Position numbers and translations under genes: made by a program. A stretch of 64,000 bases of DNA. Source: Lampris incognitus. Taxonomy: Eukaryota; Chordata; Actinopteri; Lampriformes; Lampridae. The notes under the pieces were generated by a model, which was not told the origin of the DNA, did not search any database, and was given only the letters and a program-made list of their open reading frames with translations. Of this stretch, positions 11,390 to 24,226 are shown in pieces (the stretch's first letter is position 1; each line of letters begins with the position of its first letter). The stretch lies in the NCBI RefSeq assembly GCF_029633865.1, contig NC_079215.1, positions 53,777,698 to 53,841,697 of the forward strand, in the 5' to 3' direction.

Positions 11390-12060
11390 GACCTCCTACT
11401 ACCACCTCAAGAATATCTGCCAACATTTTCCCACTCTAAACCTTTCAGATGCAGAGAAATTCCTCCACACCTTTATCTCTTCAAGCCTGGATTACTGCAA
11501 TGTAATGCCAGGATTCCTGGCAGAAGTCTTAAGAAACAATACATTCAAAACAGTGCTGCCAGATGCTGATGAGATCCTGAACATATCACACCAGTCTTAC
11601 AATCACTGCACTAGCTCCCCAGCTCCTCCATGATCGAATGCAAGACACTTCTCCTAAATTGTCAGTGTATCTGTAGAAATGCTCCACCCTATCTCACGAA
11701 CTACTCATCACCCAAAACCTGCGATTCAACAACAGCCTGTTTTCCTGTTCCTGTGACCAAGTTCCATACCATGAGGGATCGGGCCTTCTGCTCGGCCGCA
11801 CCTTGTCTGTGAAATACCCTCACCGACCACTTACGGGCACCACATACATTGAACACTTTTAAAAAAGGCCTAAAAACCTTCCTTTTTAAAAGGCCTTTTT
11901 CTTAACGTTGTCCATCTGTTGTATAAATTTGCTTGTTATGTAATTTTTCACACCAATGTTTTATTTACCTTTTTTTCATTATTTACCCTTTAACCTGTGT
12001 AGCACTTTGAGATTTATCTTTCATGAAAAGTGCGCTACAAATAAAACGTGTGATTATGAA

Positions 12061-15000
12061 TTATTATTTTAATATAATTACTAATATTACAATAATAAAT
12101 AAATAAAATACATCTATCTATATGTTTTGACAGGAGTCACGGGACAGTCATTCAAAGTGTACAGTGAACTCCAAATGAACAATGCACTGGTATCAGATTG
12201 AGAATGTGTAGGCCAGGCCTAAAGCCCAGGCCTAAACGTCCTTAGCTGTATTCAGACATGCACTGCAAATCTGAAGTTATCTAGACATTAGCAGGTGGAG
12301 CTGTATGTGAGAATGCAAATGTCTGATCGGACATAAGACATCAGATCGGAAATAAAACAGACTTTACCCACCCAGCTCCCTAGTACAAAATCCATGTAAT
12401 GTCCAATTAAGACCATGTGAGAATAGAGCAGGTCATTGTCCTGAGTATTCACAGCAAGCAAATGGGCATGTTGATTGTGTTTCTATCATGCCAATGCTGC
12501 AAAACCGCACCACTCATACGCTTTTTTTTGCTTTCCACTCTTTTGTTGTATTTGGATGTATCCGCAAGATCATGTACTAGTATTGATATCAATGCAAAAA
12601 CAGGCATCATTAGAGATGAGTCGGTAGCCTCGTCCGTCATCTTTGACATGTCCTGCCTCCCGCACGCTCTACCCCGGTGCAACCCCTCGCCTAAACAAAA
12701 CAAGAATATTTTCAGTAGATGAGAACAACATGGACTATCTCCTTTTGCATGAATTAGCATTAGACATGTGAAAGAGCAACACCGGACAATGCTCGAATCT
12801 GATTCTCCAGATGCTGTCCAAAGTTCATATGTGAAAACGGCTCTTGAAAATCTGTTCATACACAGAAGCTGTTGAAGACAGCTATTCAGAGATGCTCCTC
12901 ATTCAACCTGATAGAGCTTGAGTTTATATGCTAAGAATGAAGAAAATCTTAAAATCTATAGTTCCAAAGTGGACATATCTAATAAGAATCAACTTGTAAA
13001 TCACAGCCAAAAAGTGGCCCTATATAACATCAACTCAATCTGATGAATGTTAAGAATGGTGCATTTTCTTTGGTTGACAAATTTTGGTAATTCAGAATAA
13101 CAGAATATGAGTAAAGAAACCATTTACCCCCTGGAAAATGAGTAAGTCTACAGTTTGAGGTATAACTCACTCCATTTGACTATGCATGGTCATATCGTAT
13201 CCTTGCAGTCTGGATTCCTCATCCCCTATTCTATTCATATACACTTGGCTACTGTGCATTTTTTGGTCAAAATCATACGGTGGGACAGGCTTATACCGAT
13301 GGAAATATTAGGTAAAATTTGCTTAAAATACAAAACCCTTCACAATATAGTCAGGAGACCTATACTGTATAAACCTCTTCCTACTACACATTGAGTTTTT
13401 TTTAAGAAACAGAAAAATCTGTTAAGGTTTAAAAGTACAATTTCCTAAGCACATTTCCATGTATTCATACATTTACAATACATAAACAATTCAAGTCAAG
13501 TCAAGTAGGTTTTATTAGTCCCCAGAGGGGCAGTTGCTGTGTAGCAACAATTGTTATGTTGCCGATTCTTGAGTATACACGCTACCGCTTGAGATTTTGT
13601 GTACCGTTTTAGTTCAAGTAAGATTAGAAATTAAGATCCCTTTTAAACCTGTTAGTCATATCTGGTATTTCTAGATTTATCCACATCTAGAAAGTCATTT
13701 ATATCTTTATAGAGCCATTTAATTTAAGTTTTTTTTTTGCCATTACTGAAATCCACAATACAACTTCCCATTATCCTATTGTGAACCATACTGGGTCATG
13801 TGACCTCTGATGTGATAAACACAACATAGAATTGAAGATCTACCCAGCTGTACTGCAAGAGCTATCCAAAGACATGTTTACAAGTCAGGGGTTTGGACCT
13901 AGCTACTGCAGTACACTATCCACCTTTCAAGACTAAATGGGGCTTGTAAGTGTCATGCCCAATTCATTTCACAATAGAAGACTCACATTTTCTTGGACAC
14001 TTGAGGGAAATCAGGACTAATCACTGATGCAAAAACAATACGGCATAAAGCTAGTGGCAGTTAGATGTACCATGCTCCAATTTCTTTCTCTCCTACTTTA
14101 TTTACATTTTCCCTGGCATGCATTGAGCAATGTGTTCCTTTTCAGTCCATTTTTCCTTTCCAGTATCAGACAGCAGCCTGCTGCCCCCAGGACTGTGAGA
14201 GTGTGGTCCCCCAGGTCTCTGGGAAGCTCTACGGGAATGCTTTGATCTCTCAGACTGGAACATGTCTTTAAGGGAGCATCTCATATTGAAGGACTCTGCC
14301 ATTGCACCATAGATTATTTTCAATTTCTATGTGGAGTGCACATCACTTTTCCCCTGAAAAACTGCACCAATAACAAATGTTGGATGAGAAAAGACACAAT
14401 ATGTTCAAGATCTTGCCCTTCACAGTGGCTGCAGGCAGTTTTGAAAACAACTTCAAGCATTTTGAGTTTAGTTCCAAAAGATATTTTAAGATAAGTACTT
14501 TTCAATCTGCTTGCAACGCACAAGGTCAGGTGGTCGCCTTGCACTCTGCGCTCTGGATTTTTTGACATTGGCTTTCTTTGTGTCTTCCTCTTAAAGGTAT
14601 AATGAGTAGGATTTGTCGGTTGCGGTTTGTTAACACAACATTCAAAGTTGGCCCCTCCTTCCAGGCTCAAAGACACCAGAAGTGCACACCCGCCGAAAGC
14701 AGTTGCCAGAACACACCCCAGTGTACAGGCCACCTCCGTGTTCCTCTTCATTTCCATCCTCTCCTTCATTGCTCACCAGTGGGTGAAAGCCAACCCCAGA
14801 TTCACTCTTGTTTTGGAACGGGCTTTGTCTGCTTGGCATTTCGCCTCACAATATTTGTGTCTTTTCACTGCTGTGTCCGCCACTGTCCTAGCTCAAGGGC
14901 GGCGTTTGCGTATGGCAGTTGCCACACCCTAGCATGGAAATAAAAATGGGAAATTTTGTGACTAAGATTCAAATGTGTACTAAAAACAGCAAGCTAAAAA

Positions 15001-15174
15001 ATACAGCGAATTGTCAGATTTCCCAGGGTCATTAATGTAGCATAAGTGTCCCACTCTCATGCTGAACGTGTTGCAATGAGAACTAGTGTAACGTTGCATC
15101 ACTGTGTGGTCAGCGTGCGTTGCGTGGCTGTGTGCTATTATGGGACAACTACGGAAAAGAAGAGAACAAGTCAA
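12061..15174. other. No gene recognised
   Basis: Small ORFs (for example 14027-14245 and the minus ORF 14320-14769) show no known motif. Sequence at 14590-14900 (ATAATGAGTAGGATTTGTCG, TTGGCCCCTCCTTCCAGGC) looks like an interspersed repeat I cannot name. Confidence 0.3.
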
Positions 15175-15260
15175 GTCAGTTTGCGTAGCTCAGTATCACA
15201 AATTACAAATTTGCCTCAAGGGGCTTTACAGCAACACAACAAGGCTGCCTAAGCAGTCAT
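15175..15260 (+). repeat. Short dispersed-repeat fragment
   Basis: AAATTTGCCTCAAGGGGCTT and following ACAGCAACACAACAAGG look like a frequent fish interspersed repeat. I recognise the words but not the family. Confidence 0.35.
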
Positions 15261-15333
15261 CTTTAGACAGTTTTTAACAAAAAGGTTAATTACTGAGCAG
15301 CACAGTACAGAAAAAGAATACAAAGTCAACGTA

Positions 15334-16320
15334 ATGCCATCTAACACAGCTCAGCCTAGCGGTACATCTTCGATGCTACCTAGCGTTAGCAGTGCTATCA
15401 TAAGGAATGATGCCAGTAAAACTAAAAACGAAGTGCCAAGACAGCCGCAGCTAGCTAGCTTTCCTATGAGTAATGGGAGAAATGTTTTGATGCAACTTTA
15501 CAAGACCCACGAAAGGGTCGAATACCCCATTTCAGAGGATGCCGTTTTTGCTTCGCTTGCCGGCATTTTGGAGGTTTGTCACTTGGACCGGGAGAGAGAA
15601 GTGGAGCAAGGCTATTCATACAGTGAGGTTTCATCTGCTGGAAGAACATGCATGTACAGCTAAAGGAACATTCCAATCGCCCACGACACAGAGATGCCTT
15701 GAAGGCATGGATGGAATACAAGGATGTTTGCGCTGGTAAAAAGCCATCTATTAAAACACCCGTTAACAGCAATAGATCAGCAAAGGTGAGAGAAAATCAA
15801 GTTCAAGTCAAAGCTTTGCCATGAGCAGCAAGTTACCTGGGCTGTTAGAGTCCGCCCTTTTGTGGACACAATGGGCACATGCAACAGATGAAACTTTACT
15901 GTCTGAGTTCATGGATCTCACCAAAACCGGCGAATTTGCAAAACACTATGCAACGCACATAGATGAAATTGTGTTACAGTCCCAGGTCAGCTCTACCAAA
16001 ATGTTCCTAAGTATGGGGGACACTCAAACAGAAGACAACATCCTGTCACATCTCACAAGATTAAAGTCTTTGCTAGTTGCATTCACTGAGGGGATCAAAC
16101 TGTTTCAAAATGTGATAACTCAACCCATCTTAACAGCCTCAAATTAACACTTTTTCTCAATCCTTAAAAGAGTTAAGACATATTTGAGGAACACAATGGG
16201 AGATGAAAGACTAAACCACTTGACACAAATGTCAGTGGAAAAAGAACTGGTGGAAACATTTGATTTGGAGGAACTAGTGAGTAGATTTGCTCAGCTGCGA
16301 CCTCACTGCTACCCTCTCAT
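15334..16320 (+). pseudogene. Unrecognised, probably broken coding region (two ORFs)
   Basis: ORF 15334-15663 (109 aa, Ser-rich start, then LMQLYKTHERVEYPISEDAV) and ORF 15821-16147 (108 aa, FMDLTKTGEFAKHYATHIDE...ILSHLTRLKSLLVAF) are in the same direction. Further peptide-like sequence (ELVETFDLEELVSRFAQLRP) follows beyond a stop. The helical look and codon use suggest a decayed gene or a transposon-borne protein. I do not recognise the family. It lies within presumed PDS5A intron 1. Confidence 0.35.
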
Positions 16321-16364
16321 GGACTAACCCAACGACCTCACTGAGAGGAATAAAACAACATTTT

Positions 16365-17165
16365 AATAGAACGACCAAGACGGTCATTATGACCGTTTTG
16401 GATTTTCAAGATCTAATACCTTTGTGGAAAAAAAAGAGATACAGACCTGCCGCTCTCTGAATTAGGGTTGCCAACTCCTTGAAATGGAAAAAAGGAACAA
16501 GGGACAGGGACGAGGGTTGGAGGATGGGCGGCATGGGCATAACAAATATAATGTGCCTTATACTATACACACACATACACACATATTATTTATATATACA
16601 TTTTATATACAATAGGGAACGATTCCTTATTTTAAGGAACGGTTGGCAACCCTACCCTGAATGCTCTTAAAATTGCATATATTTGCATTAAATTGAGTTT
16701 CAGATCAATTGCACAAAAAAAGTTACAAGATCTATCTAAAACCATCAGGAGCGGTCAAAATGACCGCACGTAATTTACGCATCATGTCACATGCGTTGTC
16801 GCATCATTTCCTTCGCAACATTCAGTTCTTTTTTGTTGTTGTACATTTCATGTTGTATAGGCCTCGTTACATTGGTAAGATTAGCAATATGTGTTTTCCG
16901 TTTTGTTTTTCAGGTATTATTTCCAACATGTCTGCCCCCGTACGACACACCATGACTACCACCGAGGCGTTGCAGTATTTACAGGCGTTGGACACAGGCG
17001 ATTTTAAATCTTTCGAAAAATAGTATTAAGTTGTTAAAATGTTAATTTTGGTGTCAGTTGTTTCTTAACAGACATACTATCATATGCAATGCACTGATAT
17101 CTCAACTGGGCATTTATCTTGATAGAATATAGAGTTTAAAAACTGTGGGCGGTCATTAAAACCCC
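16365..17165 (+). mobile_element. piggyBac-like non-autonomous remnants
   Basis: GCGGTCAAAATGACCGC-type palindromic words occur at 16380-16397 and 16752-16767, and GGGCGGTCATTAAAA at 17149-17163. Between them a small ORF (MTTTEALQYLQALDTGDF, near 16951-17004) resembles the N-terminus of piggyBac transposases and then stops. The 17085-17150 sequence matches, inverted, the elements at 39.9 kb. Confidence 0.4.
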
Positions 17166-20100
17166 AATCCGCAATTTGTGAGACACGTTAGCAATCACAA
17201 AATGATTGAGCTGAGTATTTTGGGTCTGCATTGCCTAGACCTATAGAATCTATAGTTGAGTCCACACGGTTAGTAAATAGCGGATTCGAGCTTTGAATAA
17301 TAGCATAAGCATTTGTGTGGGGTGAAGGCGTTTGCAACATCTGCAGTGTTGGTCTTGCATTGTTTAGGCACCTTCTACATTGTGTTTATAGCTTTTGTGC
17401 ACAGGTGTGTCTGAGCAGTGATCTTGTCTCTCTTCTCTAGCTATAGGTTGTGTACCCAGTTAGATTTGAACATGCATTTCACTAGTTCCCGTGCTTAGAT
17501 TATTTGGTCCTGAGAGTCTGTGTAATTTTATGATGCCATTACGTACATTAGGTGCGGTACAACATTCTGGTGTGAGACATACACTGTAGTTGTGTTTTGT
17601 TATCGCTCTGCTATACGCTAGGTTTTGGGGAAACACCACCATTGTCCTAGCTTCCTCTTAGAGTCTATACATGGATTTTTAGGAACACCATACTCGTTCT
17701 ACCTTTAAAGGCAGATAAATATGAAACTGATTCAAAAGGAGGCAATTAGCCATATAAGAGTAGATTTGACACTTTTTTGTATTAAGGCTACCACAAGTAT
17801 TTTATTGATGGTGCCTCAGGTTGTCCTTTATGTTATAGGCCATTAGTGTTAGGAACTTTTAAACGTATTTTGGGTCAAACTCGGCTGCTTTCAATCCCCA
17901 CAGAAAGTTTACCAATGATAATGTATGTCCTGCTCGCCATAATGTGCCTACACTCTGCATTCCTCCACCAACAGAAGATCTTGACGTCAGTTCAAGCTCT
18001 CGATCGTCACGATGAGGGTTTCTTTAGGGGGCGAATGGGGAAGCATATGTAGGCTGTTTTATGCATTCATTAAAGGCTACAGAGAGCCATCTCCATAACA
18101 GCATATGGAGTCAATCAAATGACTTGCAGGGAGACCTCCCACCCAAGAGGCAAGGTAAAACAAAAAAAGTCAAGGTAAAAGAAAAACCAAGGTTTAGTTT
18201 AACTGAATTACTAGGTAATAATATGAACTTATATTAAATACAGAAAATGGGCTACATTCAGTCCTCTCAAAACTCGGTGCATATTATATAAATCCCTAAC
18301 ATGTTTTTATGATGAAGCCAACATTTACATATTAACATGTTACTCAAATTGCATACCTGGTACGCTCAGTTATTCAGCACGTGGCCAGCTTGCAAATGTA
18401 TTTTGAGATAAAGTGTATAATATCTTGTTTAAACCATGTTGGGTTCAGACATTCAAGGAGATTAATCAAAGCAATAGGATCTCCAAGAAGCTCAATGCAC
18501 TCATATCAACTGCTTATGTCATCATTGCCAGAATTTGGAGTACACTGTAATGGATGGGTAATTCACTTAGGTGTGTGCTGTTGGAAAATATGGTTTGAGA
18601 ACCATATAATTGATTATCTTCATGCATGCACAATAATGCAGGTAAGGAAATCACAGACAGTTGAATCAGTTCATTCTGGACACAACATTTATTGGGGGAA
18701 ACGTTTCATCACTCATCAAAGTGACCTCTTCAGTCTCAACTGCCTGCAGGTATATCCGCCCTTATAAACAGCCCAGTAGCATAAGGACATAAAATAATTT
18801 TTGGTTTCATATGCAAATTGCCGTGACCATCAATTAGAGCTACAATGACCATGTAACTATTCACAGAGGATTGGGGAATGGTTGCAATCACAGCATTGTA
18901 AGATTGTATGCAATTCTGAAAGGTACAGGGTTTCTATACTCGTCCTGCCCTCTCCTGTCCCAATGTCTTGAATTGCTGCAGTAGGCCAACTCATATGTTA
19001 TATTTTCAGGCCAAAACTCATGTGTCAGGGTACAAGCAGGCCTGTCAGCAATATATGACAACTATTCAATGATGGAAACAGCTGAACCACAATGTTTTTA
19101 ATCCACATTCTCACTTTTAGGGCAAAGGGTTTGTAAATGTGTGTTCCACTGAACTGCCACCACCTATGGCAGGGCAATGGAAGCACGTCTTTGGAAGTAT
19201 TTACACTAATATTGCAGGGGATATTGCTGAAATGTCAACAGAAACCTGGCTTTTGACTAGATCAATATTAGCAGCTTGTCATTTTGGTCTCCATTAGAAA
19301 CCAATGTTAGAAACCAGTGTTTTTTTGTGGTCATTCAATAAAAACTGCTATTGCAGGAGAGAGGTATTTCAAATGTCTTTCATATATATCTATGGGTCAA
19401 AGCGATAAAAATCAATATCACACATATTTTCGTACCGAAAGACACCTTTCTTACTGGTGTGTTGGCATATTGGAACTACCGTATTGTTTTTTTCTTTCAA
19501 TATTTTTAGAGAAGTTAGACGTTTAATGTTCGTTACATATAATTTGATATGGTAAAGACAATAAATTAAAAGTGTTCATTGTATTGCTATTCTTGTGAAG
19601 TGTGAACCTTTTCCATGTGGTTGTCAAATATTTTCCATAGTATATAGTATTTTGAGACGCACCAATCGATCGATCGGCTGGTGACTGGAATCGGCCATGA
19701 CCGGTGACCGGCCGGTCAGTCTCAGATATATCCAATTCTGTGCCGGTCAAATTTACACACACGATGGTTCCTGTCATGCACACAGCGGCACAGACAGTAC
19801 GTCACATCCACACACACATGCTAAAACATGCCGTCAAAAACCGTTGTTTACTTTGGGAGTGTAAAACATGTGAGATAAAGTGGAATATACTGCAATTCAT
19901 TTTCAGAAGGATTTTATCAGGGCTGTCCCGAACATCTTTTTTTGGGCTCTGAATCCTCAGCAGCAAGTATTCGAAGGTTTGCGACAAACGACTGTGCAGT
20001 AATCAAATTAAATAAATTACAACCGTTGACTATCAAAACTAAATTGATCATACGTTTGCTGTTATCATTAATTGTCTTTATCATATGCTATCATTAGGCT

Positions 20101-21960
20101 GTTATAGTTAAATATAATATTGAGAGACAAAGGCAAAAATCGGACTTCAACGTATTTCCTTTTTTTGAAATAAACTGGCTACAAACAGAAAATCGGTCGC
20201 TCGTGAAAAGAAAAAAAAGAAATAAAGCTTTTTGTCAGGGTAGACCTTTACATGAAATCTTAAATAATTAACAGCATTACTTCTGTTGGCTTAGGATTAT
20301 GAACATTGTTATGATTATGAACACAGCTAGCATGCTGCGTTCACGTGGACGCTGTGTTTACAGTCTCCCGGGGTGGGGGGGATCGTATGCCGTTGGTTAC
20401 CATGGCAACGATCAAACGCAGCCCTAGATCCAGTCACCTGGATCACTTTTTTTTTTATTCTGAGATTTGTTTTGAATGAGAGTGAGAGAAGGCCCTGTAA
20501 CCTGGTGCAATTTTGGAGAAAATGTAAAAGTTATTCAATAGGTAATGTTTTATCATGAACATGCAACTGAAATTTCTATGAAAGAAAAGTTACAAAAATG
20601 TTTGTGTATGCTGTCAATTAGTTCTTTTGGGGGAAAAAAAGAGAAAAGTTAGGAATTGGCCAAAATCGGAATCAGCAGGTCATTTTAATGGATGCCTTTG
20701 AATTTTCAACTTTTCCACACAGCAGTGCCATCGATTTATCAATGCAAGTTGGAGCCACAGCAACAAACTCAAAGTTATAACAGTTTACAGGCCGGAAGGA
20801 AATGGGCCAGTGGACCAGAACTTACGCAATACGCAAGTCACTATAGATTTTAAACTATTAGCCACTATAAGGCCAATTCTTTATCTTGTAAAGAAGTCTT
20901 ATTTGTGCTTTCTCTTTGACATGAAAAGATGTAGCCCCTGAGCTTGCTGATAAGACAGAAAAAAAGACCATCTTGATAGTCTCTATACCAAACCCAATCA
21001 TCACCCAGTACCTATACTGGCCTTTGACAGCTGCTTATTTAACCAGCTATTTTTGAGAGTTGCTTTTACGACTGAGGTGTATGTTTCAGTATGCTTTAGT
21101 CTACTTTGCTTCTGACTTGTAGCTATTCGGAATAATTTCAAATGTTGCCAAAATGTGGTGCCCTGGACATTGTCTAACATACCTCTCTCTACTCTGCCTT
21201 GTATATACTTTTACACCCTTTCTTTCATTGTGGCACACAGCTGCCTCACTGCTGCCAGACTGGATCAGACAGTCTGGGGACCGTACACTATAACTGAAGA
21301 GGTTTAACATAGACAGAGTAGCTTCTGGCTCCAGCATCTTGGTTATGCAAACCACTAGCGTTCTGGACTCAAACACCATCTCCCCTTTGCAGTCCTCGTC
21401 TAAGATGTGCCTTCTAAAAACTGGCTACAGAACTAACAAGAGGGCTTTCTCCTGTCAGTGCAGCTAGACATCAGTGCAGAGCCTCTTGGTGCTATACCAA
21501 CCAACCAACCAACCATTCAATCAATCAAGCAGCAGTAAAGCTGACAATCTTCCTGCGAATTTTCACTCTGTAAAACACATTGTTGCATCTGGAGGCCATA
21601 TATGCAATGGCCTCCCTTTTGCATATCTTTTTAGTTTGGGTTTCCCCAATGTTCTATAACATCACAGCTGTAAATAGTTGACTACTGCAACACTGACAAG
21701 CCAGCCAGCCTCCTGGTTTCACGTTCTATACTGAGGCAAGATGGCTGGTCCCTTGGCCAGAGAAGGGCACACTTGTTTATTCATTACTTCCGTGCAGACT
21801 CATAAACATTATTAGGCACAGTATCAAGCTTCGGGAAGGACACCCTTCTCATAAATTCACATTAACTTCATCGAGTGCTTAATTTCTGATGCCAGTATCA
21901 ATAAGCAGAGTTGATACCGTATAACCAAGTCTCCTTTGCAGGCTTATAACACAAAAGACT
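17166..21960. other. No gene recognised; repeat fragments
   Basis: Apart from the Penelope tail (18630-18905), 19650-19720 has GACCGGTGACCGGCCGGTCA with flanking words of hAT-like elements, and 19740-19900 resembles a short transposon leader. No splice-supported exon of PDS5A was found. Confidence 0.35.
18630..18905 (-). mobile_element. Penelope-like element 3' tail fragment
   Basis: On the minus strand it runs from CACTTTGATGAGTGATGAAA through AATAAATGTTGTGTCCAGAA to TTGAATCAAC, shared with the tails at 28.7, 30.6, 46.0 and 54.8 kb. No coding sequence is present. Confidence 0.65.
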
Positions 21961-22022
21961 GAAGAAGAAGAAGAAGAAGAAGAAGAAGAAGAAGAAGAAG
22001 AAGAAGAAGAAGAAGAAGAAGA
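21961..22022 (+). repeat. (GAA)n trinucleotide microsatellite, about 20 units
   Basis: Uninterrupted GAA units, that is TTC in PDS5A sense. It ends 153 bp inside PDS5A intron 1 from the exon 1 donor. Confidence 0.95.
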
Positions 22023-22174
22023 CAACAAGTCTCACTAAAAAAGCAGGCAATTTCTATCTGTCAGCATGTGCGTGCATGTAGAGAAATTTTAAGAGGGATG
22101 TTAACATTTTCCCTAGGGACCAGACGCTGGCTTGGGAGTCGCCATTCTGAGACGGGGGAGACCCACGGCATTAC

Positions 22175-22288
22175 CTTCAGCCGCTTGACAACCTCGTCGT
22201 TACTGATCTTGTCCGTGATCTCTTTCACTCCCGGGGGATAGACGATCTTGCCGTCCCCCGCCGGTTTCTGCTGTTGCGGGAACTCCAT
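22175..22288 (-). CDS. PDS5A: PDS5A cohesin regulator, first coding exon only
   Basis: This exon encodes 38 residues beginning MEFPQQQKP and containing the PDS5 signature [11 protein letters not shown], then DEVVKRLK. It ends at a clean donor (AAG|GTAATG on the minus strand) in phase 0, the point where vertebrate PDS5 proteins continue into the MVVKTF segment in the next exon. PDS5 proteins are HEAT-repeat regulators that bind cohesin with WAPL or sororin and control its loading and release in the nucleus. An in-frame ATG seven codons upstream (22309) would add MDHVSTS. I prefer the ATG at 22288 because fish PDS5A, as I recall it, starts MEFPQQQ. Both PDS5A and PDS5B share the motif; the N4BP2 and RHOH neighbours favour PDS5A. 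No further exon was found in 1-22174, so intron 1 appears to exceed 22 kb, unless exons lie in sequence I failed to recognise. Confidence 0.9.
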
Positions 22289-22329
22289 GCTCGTCGATAC
22301 GTGATCCACACGGTCTTCTACTGGCCTCT

Positions 22330-23110
22330 ATGGGTCAGAAAACAAAAGTTCAGCGCAACCCTGCCACCGCACTCGTAAGAAAAACTCTTTTAAAGCCGAC
22401 GAGCCACCTCCGAGCGAGTGATTTCGCCCCGGAAAATTGCGACGACCGCGGGCAGAGAAAAACCGAGACGGCGTGGCCGCGGAAACTCGTCTCGCAGGCG
22501 CCCAAATAAACGCACCTTTGTGCGTGTTAGCTCGTACGCTAACGCGGCAAGCTAAACACCAAACTCCACACTCACGCCAAAAATGCCCCGATAAAAGATC
22601 GCACATGTCGCCAAACAAGCGCCGCTACGCCTTTCGGGGTGGGCGCTTTAAGCGGGCAACTACTAGGAATACGCTCGATAGAGCCGGAGCACGGCCAGTG
22701 CGCGTCTCCTGTCATCTATGTAGCGCGTTAGCTTGCTCGCTAGCTCACCGTGTCCGTTCTCGCTGCCCCGATTTTGCGGGAGGAGAGCGGGCAAGACGCG
22801 CTAGCTAGCGGCTAATCGCGCTAGCTATAGCGGGCTAGGCTAGCAGACGGTGACCGGCCTAGGCCGCAAACTACTCGCAGATACCCATCACATCCGAAGA
22901 CGCGACGAGCTAGAGTCAGGGGAAGAAGTCTCAAACAGTCTTTGCGCCCAACAGCCGTCCCCGCGGTTACCTCCGCGCTCCCCGACCGACGCGAAACTTT
23001 GAGAAGTCAAGGGAAACGATGCCATTTCACTTGTTTCCGTCTTTTGCCAACTTTACCCACTCGCCTCCCGTGGCAGCTAGTTCACAGGCAGCGGCTCGCT
23101 ACCGTCGCCC
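22330..23110 (-). promoter_or_regulatory. CpG-rich promoter and 5' UTR region of PDS5A
   Basis: The stretch just upstream of the PDS5A start is markedly GC- and CpG-rich (many CG dinucleotides, repeated GCTAGC words) compared with the AT-rich flanks. This is what a housekeeping CpG-island promoter looks like. The transcription start and any 5' UTR intron cannot be placed from sequence alone. Confidence 0.6.
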
Positions 23111-24226
23111 TGAGCCATCCTTCTCTCAACGACCAACTTGCCCCCACCAATGAATTTGAACACCTCGATGTGAATGCAAAAAAAAAACCCATCCTACCTT
23201 CGCACACACAGTTACAACTACGATCAGCAGACATTTACTGGGTATTCCTTTTCGGCGATTACCTCTCAAGTGGGCCGTTTTAATTCATTAGTCTGTCACA
23301 GGTTGGATTCCTAGTTTCGGCACAAAGCTCTCCCCCCTGGCTTCAGTCAGTGCAGTTCGAAAGCGCTGTCTTGTGTAAAGATTTGACGTATAGCGCCCCA
23401 GTCGGTTTATCGAGAGTACTGCAACCGCTAAGGAAAAGAAAAAAGAAAAAAGGTGGCGGGAGTTAAAAAAAAAACAAAACAAACAGGACCACTTTATTTG
23501 GATTCTTCCCCAACAGAACTCCACAGCAATGACACTGCGTACAGCGCTTCCGCTCTCTCTTCGGCCTTCAAAATAAGAGCTCAAGGCATAGACCGTGGCA
23601 ACAGCTTATAACAGGAACTTAAAATCACTAACAGGCAAGTCCAGCAAAATAGGTTACAGAGGGCCGTCGTTTTAGTGTCTGGGACCCCCCCCCCCCAAAG
23701 ATATTATGCAGTTACTCAGGCTCAGGAAAGAATTCATCATAGCGTTTGAGACATTTTAAAAAAATTTTTTATCAATTGTTCGAAGACTTTTGAGAAGATA
23801 TTCAATTTATATTAGAACCAAATAGAATGCGTGTAAAGTTTTATTTTTTATTTTAGAAATTTCTGCATATGAATATGGTATCTAAGGCGCGGGTCGACTT
23901 TTTTTAATTTAAAAAAAATTAATTGCAAAAAAAAAACATACAGGAATCAACATAAAAGCAATGTACACGCAACTTCAAACAGAAACTCACAATGAACAAA
24001 ACAGACTCCCCATTTAAAACACAACAATGTCCTATATAATGAAAAAACACACATAAACTGAATAAAAAATAATATGAGAAAAAAAGAAAGAAAAACAACC
24101 GTTTTGTGAATTGCCATAATAACAAATCTCTTTTAGGCTCTGTTAGATTATTATAAGACAACAAGAGTACAAAATTATGTATTTTCAATTGTAATGCAAT
24201 TTAAAATCCTGGAACATGGTTGCTAA

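Larger units (their letters stand above)
10320..12060 (+). pseudogene. L2-type LINE reverse transcriptase remnant with 3' end
   Basis: Frames show GKLVPQGSVLGPMLL and, after frameshifts, HGMSFHCYA, the L2/CR1-group RT motifs (PQGSVLGPLLF, HCYADD). After the SINE insertion come LGVKFDLHLTVNAHIK and SSLDYCNVMPGFL, then APPYLTNY and DRAFCSAAPCL, in the usual order for the C-terminal half. The 3' end is CACTTTGAGATTT...AAATAAA. It is interrupted by a SINE (10644-11073) and a short repeat (11199-11389), and has frameshifts and stops. Confidence 0.75.

Noticed and set aside
21957-22025. CRISPR-like or coding Glu-repeat tract
   Set aside because: It is a plain (GAA)n microsatellite; CRISPR arrays are not expected in this genome.
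22328-22618. ORFs in the PDS5A CpG island (both strands)
   Set aside because: GC-rich DNA lacks stops by chance; no motif, and the real coding start is at 22288.
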